NCBI GenBank assembly: GCA_020056715.1
Contig: JAGVHG010000133.1
Location: 1-32,037 of the forward strand
DNA from: Phycisphaerae bacterium
GTDB taxonomy: Bacteria > Planctomycetota > Phycisphaerae > UBA1845
DNA: 32,037 nucleotides
Reading direction: 5' to 3'
The notes below the pieces were generated by a model. It did not search any database. It was given only the letters and a program-made list of their open reading frames with translations, and was not told the DNA's origin. This document shows, in pieces, positions 14,189 to 23,206 of this stretch. The position numbers and the translations under genes are program-made. Position 1 is the first letter of the stretch, and each line of letters starts with the position of its first letter.

Positions 14189-15910
14189 TCAAAGGCGTTT
14201 ACGTTCAATGCGCTTTCGCAGACCGGCCAGCGAAAGACAATTCACAATATCAGCCTTGGTCGCCCCGCCCCGGCGGGCGGTTAGGACTCCGAAGCGTATC
14301 TGGGATAGTTGGTCAGTGTGATGTGCGTCCGTGTTGATCCCTAGCGTCACGCCGCGGTCCAGGGCCATTCGGACGTGGATATCCTTGAGATCGAGCCGTT
14401 GCCAGCTTGAATTGATCTCCAGAATCGTGCGGTTTATGGCAGCGGCCTCCACCACAGCCGCCATGTCCAACTCCATCGGAGCACGTTTGTTGAGCAATCG
14501 TCCCGTCGGGTGGCCAATCATTGACACATAAGGATTCTCAATCGCCGCCAGCGTCCGCTCCGTCGGGCTATGCTTTGTCGATCCAAGGGCCGAGTGGATG
14601 CTGGCCACAACCCAATCGCATTCCGCCAAAATCTCATCCGGGTAATCCAGCGAACCGTTAGCGAGGATGTCGCATTCACAACCCACAAGAATGGCGATGC
14701 CCTTGGTTTTCTTGGCGACCGCGCGGATTTTCTCCATGTGCTCGACCATCCGCTTGACGGAAAGTCCGTTGGCGATGGTACTGCTTTTCGAGTGGTCGCA
14801 AATGGCGATGTACTCGTATCCGCGTTCCTTCGCCGCCGCGGCCATCTCTTCGATTGTGCATCGACCATCGCTCGCTACCGTGTGCATGTGCAAGTCGCCG
14901 CGGATGTCTTCGACCGTTACCAGCTCGGGCGCCTCTATAAGCTCCAGTTCCCTGCGGTCCTCGCGCAGCTCCGGCGGAAGACACGGTAGCCCCAGCTTTT
15001 TGTAGATGTCGGCCTCACGCTTCCCCGCAATTGACTTTTCGCCGTCGAACAAGCCGTACTCGTTCAAACGCCATTTCTTGGCGATCGCCCGTTCGCGTAA
15101 ACGAACGTTGTGCTCCTTCGATCCGGTGAAGTACTGCAAGGCCGCCCCGTAGGAATCAGACCCCACCACCCGAAGGTCGATCTGCAATTCTTTCTCTGCG
15201 TCGAGTTCAATCGTGACCGAGCCTTTGGTCGCTCCGGCGGCGAGGACACGCTTGACTCCCTCGAACGCGACGAATTGTTTGATAACCATCTCCCCGTCGG
15301 CGGCGTCACAAACGATGTCGATGTCGCCGATGGTCTCGACCCCGCGCCGCAGCGACCCGGCCAGCTCCGCCTGCTTGACGCCGCATAAAGCCCGAACCCG
15401 GTCGAGAAAGACCTCCGCTATGGGCAACGCAATCCCCAACGGCGTCCGTCCCCCGCTGCGCTCTAAAAATGCGATGCCCTCGGCGATCTTCTTGACGCTG
15501 GTCGCACCGAGACCCGGGAGCTTCTCCAGTTCGCACGAAGCGATCACCTTCTTAAGGTCGTCGAGGCTCTTGACTGCGAGTTGGGTATGAACGAGGGCGA
15601 CCTTTTTCGGCCCCATTCCGGGAATGTCCAACAACCCCGGCAGACCGGGCGGGAACTTCGCCTCAAGTTCGTCGAGTACGTCGATGTGACCAGAGTCGAG
15701 GAACTGCTGGATGCGTTGGGCCGTGCCCTTGCCGATACCGGGTAATTCCTGGAGCCGCCCCTCCTTGGCCAACACCGCCGCGTCCTCACCGGCATCCTTC
15801 AACGTCCGGGCCGCTCGGCGGTAGGAGTTAATGCGAAACCCATCCGCCCCGTCGATCTCCAACAGATCGGCGATCCGCTCAAAGGCGCGTACCAGTTCGG
15901 CGTTTACCAC
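14189..15910 (-). CDS. polX: Family X DNA polymerase with PHP 3'-5' exonuclease domain
   Basis: 573-residue PolX, a gap-filling repair polymerase that also carries a manganese-dependent PHP nuclease. Order: helix-hairpin-helix 8-kDa region (LPGIGKGTAQRIQQFL, DIPGMGPKKV, LPGLGATSVKKI), nucleotidyltransferase domain with AGSLRRGVETIGDIDIV (Asp196, Asp198) and the third aspartate in QIDLRVV (Asp245), then the PHP domain from DLHMHTVASDGR (His341, His343) through ICDHSKSS, VGCECDI, ASIHSA, IGHPTGR and NTDAHHTDQL. All expected metal ligands look present. It is convergent with the phosphoesterase gene; base-excision or end-joining repair is the likely role. Confidence 0.95.
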   Translation of the reverse strand: MVNAELVRAFERIADLLEIDGADGFRINSYRRAARTLKDAGEDAAVLAKEGRLQELPGIGKGTAQRIQQFLDSGHIDVLDELEAKFPPGLPGLLDIPGMGPKKVALVHTQLAVKSLDDLKKVIASCELEKLPGLGATSVKKIAEGIAFLERSGGRTPLGIALPIAEVFLDRVRALCGVKQAELAGSLRRGVETIGDIDIVCDAADGEMVIKQFVAFEGVKRVLAAGATKGSVTIELDAEKELQIDLRVVGSDSYGAALQYFTGSKEHNVRLRERAIAKKWRLNEYGLFDGEKSIAGKREADIYKKLGLPCLPPELREDRRELELIEAPELVTVEDIRGDLHMHTVASDGRCTIEEMAAAAKERGYEYIAICDHSKSSTIANGLSVKRMVEHMEKIRAVAKKTKGIAILVGCECDILANGSLDYPDEILAECDWVVASIHSALGSTKHSPTERTLAAIENPYVSMIGHPTGRLLNKRAPMELDMAAVVEAAAINRTILEINSSWQRLDLKDIHVRMALDRGVTLGINTDAHHTDQLSQIRFGVLTARRGGATKADIVNCLSLAGLRKRIERKRL

Positions 15911-16086
15911 GCCTCGACTTTAGCGAGCTTTGGGCAATGCTCAAACCGCTCCTCGCTCGCGCACCAGGAGAGACCGCACGAACATCGGGCTTAGGTCGAT
16001 ATTGCGGCCGTGCGTGCATTATCTTTGTCGGACGGGTAGGCTGATGCGGCGATGTCCAACACGCCGGTAGATGAGGGTTGTAGACG

Positions 16087-18741
16087 ATGCCTGGCTTTCC
16101 GACGCGGCTGAGAAGGCTCGCTCCTTCCATTATCCTCCCCAAGCACCTGTTCGCTTCGATCCGGCGTCAGCAACCGCCGATCCGCGTCGCCCAGACGGTC
16201 ATCGAATCGTCGGCCTTGTCTCTTGACGCGGTTTTCGAGCGTATGGGGAGCCGCTCAACCGGCCTGACCACGGATGAGGCCGCCGCGCGCCTTGCCGAGC
16301 ACGGTCCCAATGTAGTGGCCGGGGACGCCCGCAAGAGCGTTTGGCTGTTTCTGTGGCACGCAGTTCGGAACCCGTTGGTGGTGTTGCTGACCGTGCTGGC
16401 GACGATTTCCTTCGCTACGGGAGACGTGCGGGCGGGAACCGTCATGTCATTGATGATCGCGATGGGTGTGGCGCTCCGACTCATCCAGGAGGCCAAGGCG
16501 GACAACGCGGCCTCCAAACTAAAAGCGATGATTTCGGTCACTGCGACGGCCTTCCGCGACGGTCAGGCCCAGGAGTTGCCGATCTCGCAGCTTGTGCCCG
16601 GCGATATCGTCAAGCTCTCCGCGGGCGACATGATCCCCGGCGACGTGCGTATTCTTCATGCGAAAGACCTCTTTGTGATCCAAGGCTCGCTGACGGGCGA
16701 GTCGTTCCCAGTGGAGAAGTTTGAGACCGACCGAGACACCGCGAGCAAATCGCCGATTGAATTGGCGAATGTCGCGTTTCTGGGCACGAGCGTCGAAAGC
16801 GGCACGGCCGTGGCTATAGTCGCCGCGACGGGCCGTCAGACCTACCTCGGCGGCATGGCCGAATCCTTGGCAGAGCAACCGGCGGAGACCGCCTTCGACA
16901 AGGGCGTTTCGCATTTCACCAAGCTCATGCTGCGTTTCATGGCCGTCATGGTCCCGCTCGTTTTCCTCATCAACGGGCTGAGCAAGGGCAACTGGCATGA
17001 TGCCTTCTTCTTCGCCTTGGCGGTCGCCGTGGGACTGACGCCCGAAATGTTGCCGATGATCGTGACCGTTTGTTTGTCCAAGGGCGCCCTTGCGATGGCC
17101 CGCAAGCAAGTCGTCGTCAAGCGGCTTAGCGCTATTCAGAACCTGGGTGCTATGGACGTCCTGTGCACCGACAAAACCGGAACTCTCACGATGGACCACG
17201 TCATCCTCGAGAAACATTGCGACGTGTTTCGTCGGGACGATGACGGCGTGCTCCTCTTCGCCTACCTGAACAGCCACTTTCAAACGGGGCTGAAGAGTGT
17301 GCTGGATCGGGCGATTCTCGCGCATCGTGAGGTACACGAGCAGTTCTCAGTTCCCGACTTTAACAAGGTGGACGAGATTCCGTTCGACTTCGCCCGCAAG
17401 ATGATGTCAGTCGTCGTCGAAACGCCGGACGGGGTGCACCGGCTTGTCTGCAAGGGCGCGCCGGAAGCGGTGTACGCGCGGTGCACGCGTTTCGTAGTGA
17501 AGGATGAAATCTACCCGATGCGCCAAATCTATCTTGACGACCTCCGGCAGGAGTGCGACGAGCTTAGTTCGGACGGATTTCGCGTGCTGGCCATCGCGTA
17601 CAAGGACCTGGAACGCAAACCCGCCTATTCCAAGGACGACGAAGGCGACCTGATTCTCAAGGGCTATGTCGCCTTTCTCGACCCCCCCAAAGACACGGCT
17701 TCGGCGGCGATTTGCGCCCTCCAACAGCACGGCGTCACGGTCAAGGTCGTAACGGGGGACAACGAGTTGGTGAGTCGGAAAATCTGCAAGGAAGTCGGCC
17801 TCTCCACCGATCACGTATTGTTGGGCGTTGACATCGAAAAGTTGACCGACGACCAACTCCCCGAAGCCGCGGAGAAGGCGACGCTCTTTGCCCGCGTGTC
17901 ACCGGCCCAGAAACAGCGGGTAATTCGGGCCTTGCAAGCCCGAAAGCATACGGTAGGTTTCATGGGCGACGGGATCAACGACGCCCCGGCGCTCCGCGCC
18001 GCCGACGTCGGTATCAGCGTGGACACGGCCGTCGATATCGCCAAAGAGTCCGCCGACATGATCTTGTTGGAAAAGAGCCTGATGGTCCTCGAAGAAGGCG
18101 TTCTCGAAGGCCGCAAGGTCTTTGCCAACATCCTCAAGTACATCCGCATGGGGGCCAGCAGCAACTTCGGGAACATGTTCAGCGTGCTTGGGGCCAGCGT
18201 CTTCGTTCCGTTCCTGCCGATGACGCCGATCCAGATCCTCACCAACAACCTTCTCTACGACGTTTCCCAGACTGCCATCCCCACGGACGACGTTGATCCG
18301 GAGCAAATCGCCAAACCGCGTCCTTGGGACATGGGGCAGATCACGAAGTTCATTGTCTTCATCGGACCGTGCTCATCGATCTTCGATTACACGACCTACC
18401 TTATGATGCTGTTCGTTTTCGATTGCTGGTCCCTCGACAAGGCTTCCCTGTTCCAAACAGGCTGGTTCGTCGAGAGCTTGTTGACCCAGACGCTCATCAT
18501 CCACGTCATCCGCACTAATAAGATTCCATTCATCGAGAGCCGCGCCGCATGGCCGTTGCTGGCGATGACCGTCGTCGTGATGTTGATCGGGGTCCTGATT
18601 CCGCTATCGCCTCTAGCCCCGCACGTTGGATTTACCATGCTGCCGCCCCTGTATTGGCCTCTTCTAGCGGTAACGCTTTTGTCCTATGTGGTGCTCACGC
18701 AAGTCGTGAAGACCTGGCTATTGCGGCGGCATTGGGTGTAA
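16087..18741 (+). CDS. mgtA: Magnesium-transporting P-type ATPase (MgtA/MgtB type, P3B)
   Basis: 884-residue P-type ATPase of the inner membrane that imports Mg2+ using ATP. Motifs: SLTGES (201-206), LTPEMLP in transmembrane helix 4 (317-323), the phosphorylation site DKTGTLT (Asp362), KGAPE (456-460), VTGDNE and MGDGINDAPAL (626-636). The C-terminal membrane part has NLLYDVSQTAIPTDDVD, a sequence pattern of MgtA-type pumps, and no CPC heavy-metal motif. The start is the most upstream plausible ATG; a shorter N-terminus is possible because the first 40 residues are not conserved. No Mg2+-sensing leader was recognised in the 176 bases before it. Confidence 0.92.
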   Translation: MPGFPTRLRRLAPSIILPKHLFASIRRQQPPIRVAQTVIESSALSLDAVFERMGSRSTGLTTDEAAARLAEHGPNVVAGDARKSVWLFLWHAVRNPLVVLLTVLATISFATGDVRAGTVMSLMIAMGVALRLIQEAKADNAASKLKAMISVTATAFRDGQAQELPISQLVPGDIVKLSAGDMIPGDVRILHAKDLFVIQGSLTGESFPVEKFETDRDTASKSPIELANVAFLGTSVESGTAVAIVAATGRQTYLGGMAESLAEQPAETAFDKGVSHFTKLMLRFMAVMVPLVFLINGLSKGNWHDAFFFALAVAVGLTPEMLPMIVTVCLSKGALAMARKQVVVKRLSAIQNLGAMDVLCTDKTGTLTMDHVILEKHCDVFRRDDDGVLLFAYLNSHFQTGLKSVLDRAILAHREVHEQFSVPDFNKVDEIPFDFARKMMSVVVETPDGVHRLVCKGAPEAVYARCTRFVVKDEIYPMRQIYLDDLRQECDELSSDGFRVLAIAYKDLERKPAYSKDDEGDLILKGYVAFLDPPKDTASAAICALQQHGVTVKVVTGDNELVSRKICKEVGLSTDHVLLGVDIEKLTDDQLPEAAEKATLFARVSPAQKQRVIRALQARKHTVGFMGDGINDAPALRAADVGISVDTAVDIAKESADMILLEKSLMVLEEGVLEGRKVFANILKYIRMGASSNFGNMFSVLGASVFVPFLPMTPIQILTNNLLYDVSQTAIPTDDVDPEQIAKPRPWDMGQITKFIVFIGPCSSIFDYTTYLMMLFVFDCWSLDKASLFQTGWFVESLLTQTLIIHVIRTNKIPFIESRAAWPLLAMTVVVMLIGVLIPLSPLAPHVGFTMLPPLYWPLLAVTLLSYVVLTQVVKTWLLRRHWV

Positions 18742-18828
18742 GACACCGGCATCCGCGCCTCGCCGCGAAACGTTGCTGTTTGGTACGATCGGAGCACTCG
18801 CCGTCGCCATTCGGCCCACTAAGACACG

Positions 18829-18857
18829 TTGACAAGCCCGATCGTCATTCCTATCGT
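18829..18857 (+). promoter_or_regulatory. Candidate sigma-70 promoter for gcvT
   Basis: A perfect -35 box TTGACA (18829-18834), a 17-base spacer, then TATCGT (18852-18857). It leaves a leader of about 90 bases before the gcvT start at 18956. I saw no glycine-riboswitch fold in that leader, though that was only a by-eye check. Confidence 0.5.
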
Positions 18858-18955
18858 ACTCCACACCCGCAGCCCGGCGTCACGGCGGTATGTTCCGAGG
18901 TCGCGCGGGCTAAGTGCGGCTACGGGTTTGCGCATCGGGTGAGGCGCACGGCGAA

Positions 18956-20056
18956 ATGGCGAACACATTGTTAAAAACGCCGCTCCACGACATCCACGTG
19001 GCCATGGGCGCTCGCATGGTGGAGTTCGCGGGATGGGAAATGCCCGTGCAGTTCGCGGGCATCGTCGAAGAACACAACCACACCCGAACCGCGTGCAGCG
19101 TATTCGACGTTTCGCACATGGGCCGGCTGAGAATCACAGGAGCGGACGCCGAAACATACCTCAACCGCATCTGCACTCGCAACCTCACCGGCGCGGAGGT
19201 AGGCCGGTCGTTTTATTCCCACATATGCCGCGAAGATGGCGGCATCCTCGACGATGTGATCGTCTCACGCTTCACGACCCATTGGGGGATCATTTGCAAC
19301 GCCTCCAACCGCGACAAAATTGTTGCATGGTTGCGCAAGCATGCCCAGGGTCGCGATCTCCAAATCGTCGACGAAACAACAGCGACGGCCATGATCGCCT
19401 GCCAGGGACCAAAAACTCTGGATATCGCCAAGGAGCTTACCGGCACCGATCTGACCACGCTGAAGCGATACCACTTTACGGTGCGTGATCTTGGCCCGCT
19501 TCAGATTATTACCTACCGCAGCGGCTATACGGGGGAGGACGGACTCGAAGTCGTTATTCCCGCGCCTCTCGTACCCTTTCTCCTGCCCAAGCTATTCGGC
19601 ACCAAGGAGCGGCCCCACCCGGTCGTCAAGCCCGCGGGGCTGGGGGCTCGCGACACCCTGCGAATCGAAGCGTCCATGCCGCTCTATGGCCACGAGTTGG
19701 GCGAGGAGGTCGATTCCCTCACCGCCGGGCTGGCCTGGTGCGTTGACCTTAATAAAGATTTCATCGGCGTCGAGCCGATGCGGCAGTTGAACGAGGGGGG
19801 GCTGCCGCGTAAGCTCGTCGGGCTTGAACTGGACGGGCGTCGGATTGCACGGCAACATTCCGTGGTCTATGGTGGCGGCTGGGCGGTCGGCGAGGTCACT
19901 AGCGGGACGTTAAGCCCGACCCTGGGCAAGAGCATCGCCATGGCGTTCGTCACCGCCGACTCTTCGTCGGATGGTACGGCCCTGGAGGTCGAGGTCAGTG
20001 GAAAACGAGTCCCCGCGAAGGTCGTCAAAATGCCGTTTTACAAACGGCCTCGGTGA
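18956..20056 (+). CDS. gcvT: Glycine cleavage system T protein (aminomethyltransferase)
   Basis: 366-residue T protein, which takes the aminomethyl group from lipoyl-H protein and makes methylene-tetrahydrofolate and ammonia. The N-terminus is typical (KTPLHDIHVAMGARMVEFAGWEMPVQF), followed by CSVFDVSHMGRLRI with the aspartate at the folate site, and YRSGYTGEDGLEVVIPA. GLGARDTLRIEASMPLYGHE is the usual late block. The ATG at 18956 gives the standard N-terminus; an upstream in-frame start at 18914 is unlikely. gcvH follows after 70 bases. gcvP is not in the window. Confidence 0.96.
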   Translation: MANTLLKTPLHDIHVAMGARMVEFAGWEMPVQFAGIVEEHNHTRTACSVFDVSHMGRLRITGADAETYLNRICTRNLTGAEVGRSFYSHICREDGGILDDVIVSRFTTHWGIICNASNRDKIVAWLRKHAQGRDLQIVDETTATAMIACQGPKTLDIAKELTGTDLTTLKRYHFTVRDLGPLQIITYRSGYTGEDGLEVVIPAPLVPFLLPKLFGTKERPHPVVKPAGLGARDTLRIEASMPLYGHELGEEVDSLTAGLAWCVDLNKDFIGVEPMRQLNEGGLPRKLVGLELDGRRIARQHSVVYGGGWAVGEVTSGTLSPTLGKSIAMAFVTADSSSDGTALEVEVSGKRVPAKVVKMPFYKRPR

Positions 20057-20126
20057 CGGTTAGATCGTAAACTCGCTATCCCTCGCAGGGAGAGGGGTTT
20101 AGATCAGAGCAAGGCAGAGAAAATCG

Positions 20127-20513
20127 ATGAAAGTTCCACCCGATCGAAGGTACGCTGAAACCCATGAATGGTTCCTGCTGGACGACACGATCGTCACCAT
20201 GGGCATCTCCCAATACGCGGCCGACGAGCTATCCGACATCACCTTCGTGGAATTGCCGGAAGTCGGTGCACGGGTGACGGTGGGCGACGTCATCGGCGAG
20301 GTCGAATCGGTGAAGGCCACTTCCGAAATCTTTACCGCCGTGGGCGGCTCCGTCGTGGCGGTCAACACGGCGCTGGTCGAGCATCCCGAACTCGTCAACG
20401 ACGATGCCTTTGAAGAAGGCTGGATGATCAAGATCAAGGCAGACACACCCGATCCCCTCCACGCTCTGATGTCCGGCAAGGAGTATGCCACCTTCATCCG
20501 CAACATCGCGTAG
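20127..20513 (+). CDS. gcvH: Glycine cleavage system H protein
   Basis: 128-residue lipoyl carrier that shuttles the aminomethyl intermediate between the P, T and L proteins. The lipoylation site is Lys63 in GEVESVKATSEIF, with the expected flanking glutamates. YAETHEWFLLDD and VTMGISQYAADELSDITFVELP are family blocks. The length is normal. It should be co-transcribed with gcvT, and it ends 39 bases from the convergent batE-like gene with no clear terminator between. Confidence 0.96.
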   Translation: MKVPPDRRYAETHEWFLLDDTIVTMGISQYAADELSDITFVELPEVGARVTVGDVIGEVESVKATSEIFTAVGGSVVAVNTALVEHPELVNDDAFEEGWMIKIKADTPDPLHALMSGKEYATFIRNIA

Positions 20514-20552
20514 ACCGATCCGATGAATCGCTCAACCTACGGAAGCTACATT

Positions 20553-21410
20553 TCAGGGCCGCAAGACCTGCGATAGAGCTTCTGTTTCCTCGCTGATGAG
20601 TTCGGCGTCGCCGGCCTGAATCCATCCGGCATTGCCGTCCACCAGTTCGATGTTCCACCACGTACCGCGTCGTTCGCGAACGGTGCATTCGACGCCCGGT
20701 TGAAGCGGCTGCTCGAACTGGCGCTGGTAGCCGGTCCCCGGCCCTTTATAGACGACAACGTCCATCGCCGTAACCACCGCTTCCGGCGCGTTGCGGTCCG
20801 ACCACCGTTGGGCGGCCACCGACGTCCCACACGCGCCCGCGACGAGCGCACAAACGACGATCAATACGGTGATCCATCGACGCAGGGTAAGGCTTCGAGC
20901 CGACAACAACACCCAGACGGCGATGTACATCGCCAGGCCGACTCGAAACCGCGTCGCCGCCGCCGTCTGGTGGTGCCAGAAAAAAACACTCTTGAAGAAC
21001 TCGCTTTGTCGGGTCGGCTCGATGGGGGTTAGGCATCGCGAACGAGCGACGGCCAGGTTGTCCGCCAACAGCGGGTCGCGGGGGATCAACCGTTGGGCGC
21101 GGACGTAGTGCAGGATCGCCCGACCGACGTCACCCGCCTGCAGATGACAGTTGCCAATGTTGAATTCGAGGCGACCGTTCACCACACCGGCGGCCGCGAT
21201 ACTGCTGAAGCGCTGCTCGGACGCGCGAAAAAGTTGCCTGGCACGATCGGGCCGGTCGTTCTGAATCCGCTGAGCCTCGTCGAAGTCGCGCAGGGCCTGC
21301 TCAAACTCGTTTTGCAGTTCAGGATCCACCGCCGCGGCCACATCGGGCAAGAACGCTGCAGCGAACGTCATTACCGTCAGAAGTGCCCATCTCCGGAAAC
21401 AGCCGCTCAT
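20553..21410 (-). CDS. BatE-like TPR/SH3 membrane protein
   Basis: 285-residue last gene of the bat cluster. It has a signal peptide (about 1-27), then TPR-like helices (AQRIQNDRPDRARQLFRASEQRF, NGRLEFNIGNCHLQAGDVGRAILHYVRAQRL), one or two membrane helices around 160-200 (YIAVWVLLSA, WITVLIVVCALVAGACGTSV), and a C-terminal SH3-like domain (TAMDVVVYKGPGTGYQRQF...VREERGTWW-like RERRGTWWNIELVDGNAGWI). This order matches BatE proteins. It overlaps batD by four bases. In Bacteroides and Leptospira, Bat proteins are linked to stress or oxygen tolerance; the mechanism is not settled. Confidence 0.82.
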   Translation of the reverse strand: MSGCFRRWALLTVMTFAAAFLPDVAAAVDPELQNEFEQALRDFDEAQRIQNDRPDRARQLFRASEQRFSSIAAAGVVNGRLEFNIGNCHLQAGDVGRAILHYVRAQRLIPRDPLLADNLAVARSRCLTPIEPTRQSEFFKSVFFWHHQTAAATRFRVGLAMYIAVWVLLSARSLTLRRWITVLIVVCALVAGACGTSVAAQRWSDRNAPEAVVTAMDVVVYKGPGTGYQRQFEQPLQPGVECTVRERRGTWWNIELVDGNAGWIQAGDAELISEETEALSQVLRP

Positions 21411-23203
21411 GGCTTGCTTCTCTCGATCCGCGTAATCCAGTCCCGAACGTTGGCGGCTGCCTGAGACGGCGACAAGGTTCCGGTTGCTCCGGGGGCGTAG
21501 CGAGTCGCATCACAGCTCTCGAGGAATCCTGCGATCTGATCGGCCGTAGCAGCGTCCATACCACTCGTGGCGAGCAGCGTTCGGACCTCATCGGGAGTGA
21601 CCGCGCCGGGTGGAAGGCAAAAGCGGTCCGCAAGGTAGCTTGTCATAGCGTGGGACAACGCGGCCAACCGCCCCTCCGGGTCGCCGTCGCGCAAGGCGCG
21701 GTCGATTAGCCCCTGCGCGTGACGCTTGGCCCGTCGCCGCCGGGCGTAACGGACATCCCCCTTCAACCGGGAACGATGCCGAACGGTGAGGGTCATCGTC
21801 AAACAGAAAAGCGGGGGCAACGCCAACGCCGCGACCGTCCCGGAGGTCGAGAGTCCTAACGATGTGTCCGCCAAAACCAATCCCGGGTCTACATAGTTCG
21901 GAGAGATGCCCCCCTGAACCACCTTTAAGGCAGCCCCGGTCCGTTCCGATGCGTCCATTTCGCCGGGGGACAAGGCCACGGATCCCGGCGAGGCTGGATC
22001 AACGACCAGGGGGATTGGCTTGCTCGCAAGCGAAACATACCTCTCGGATCGCGGATCGAAATAGGACCACGCGATCGGCGGCACGGTCTGTTCACCGTGT
22101 TGCTTGGGGAAGATCGCGCGACGAAACACCTTCGCGCGGTTTTCGATATCCCCGGTCAATTCATCCGTGGCGAAATCAAACCGGCTGGCGAGTTCGGCCT
22201 GCTTGGTGAGATCAGGTCCAGCCAGCCCTTCCAACGGCGCGCCCTGGATAGCCACACTCAGCGTAACCGGCCGACCTTGCTCGACGCGCGTGGGCTTGAC
22301 CTCCACCTGCATCGTGAACTGTCCGATCGCGCCGGTGAAATCGGCGGGTCTACCCTGCTCCGGCGGACCTTTCACCTCGACCGTGATCGCGTCGGCCCGG
22401 GCCGTCTCCTTCCGCGAACGCGCAATTTCCATCCCGCCGAAAAATCCTCGCCGTAGCGACGTCGGGTAGTTGACTTTCAGGAACACCGGCCCCACCGGCA
22501 TCGGACCGACCTCTTCCGCTCGAACCTCGCGGGTGCTCTTAAAGAGTACGTACTGGTGCCGTTGTCCGGCGGAGTCCGCCATCGTCAATTCGCTGGAGCT
22601 GAAACGCGTGCCGAAGATCGAAAGCTGCGACGCGCTCCCGTCGACGGATTGCAGGAGGTTCTCCATGTCCACCACCCGCCCGTCGATCTCGACTTTCCGA
22701 ATCCCGATCACCAGCGTCGCCGTGAAGCTTTGGGTCACGTAGAGCGAGCGTGGTTCGACGCTCATTCGCACGAAGACGAATTGGTCTTGCTCCGATTGGG
22801 AGGCGACTTGTTTCTTCTGTACGGTAATCTTCACCGGCGCGGTCTGGTACGTCGAGGCCTCGCCGACGACGGAAATCGGCCCCAGTGTATACGTACCTTC
22901 CTTCCGCGCCGTCAGACGTAGCGAGTACGTATACGTGGTCTTCTGCGACCGCCGGCCGTTGACGATCGACATCTGCGAAAACTGGGCCGGGTTTGGATTC
23001 GTGATTTGAAGATCGAGTCCGGCCGGAACCGAAAGTTGCGGCATCTCCGGCGGTCCGGTGTTCGTGCAAATCAATTGGGCGTCAACGGCCTCGCCTACTT
23101 CCAGCGTCGTCGACCCCAGTTGCAACTCCACTCCCGCATCTTGCCCAACGGTGACGGACGCGGCGCAGAGTAGAAACGGGATGGCGAGTTTTCCGTTGCG
23201 CAT
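21407..23203 (-). CDS. BatD family protein
   Basis: 598-residue protein with a signal peptide (LAIPFLLCAASVTVGQ), a long periplasmic region of beta-sandwich repeats and one membrane helix near residue 450-475 (GTVAALALPPLFCLTMTL), then a cytoplasmic helical tail. The N-terminal half shows the BatD pattern: VELQLGSTTLEVGEAVDAQLICTN broken into strands, KTTYTYSLRLTARKEGTYTLGPISV and ITVQKK. BatD is thought to act with the VWA proteins BatA/BatB at the membrane. batC ends 3 bases upstream and batE starts within its stop (ATGA). Confidence 0.85.
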   Translation of the reverse strand: MRNGKLAIPFLLCAASVTVGQDAGVELQLGSTTLEVGEAVDAQLICTNTGPPEMPQLSVPAGLDLQITNPNPAQFSQMSIVNGRRSQKTTYTYSLRLTARKEGTYTLGPISVVGEASTYQTAPVKITVQKKQVASQSEQDQFVFVRMSVEPRSLYVTQSFTATLVIGIRKVEIDGRVVDMENLLQSVDGSASQLSIFGTRFSSSELTMADSAGQRHQYVLFKSTREVRAEEVGPMPVGPVFLKVNYPTSLRRGFFGGMEIARSRKETARADAITVEVKGPPEQGRPADFTGAIGQFTMQVEVKPTRVEQGRPVTLSVAIQGAPLEGLAGPDLTKQAELASRFDFATDELTGDIENRAKVFRRAIFPKQHGEQTVPPIAWSYFDPRSERYVSLASKPIPLVVDPASPGSVALSPGEMDASERTGAALKVVQGGISPNYVDPGLVLADTSLGLSTSGTVAALALPPLFCLTMTLTVRHRSRLKGDVRYARRRRAKRHAQGLIDRALRDGDPEGRLAALSHAMTSYLADRFCLPPGAVTPDEVRTLLATSGMDAATADQIAGFLESCDATRYAPGATGTLSPSQAAANVRDWITRIERSKP

Positions 23204-23206
23204 CCG

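Noticed and set aside
15911-16086. Possible Mg2+-sensing leader before the P-type ATPase
   Set aside because: No M-box-like conserved pairs or leader peptide could be recognised by eye.
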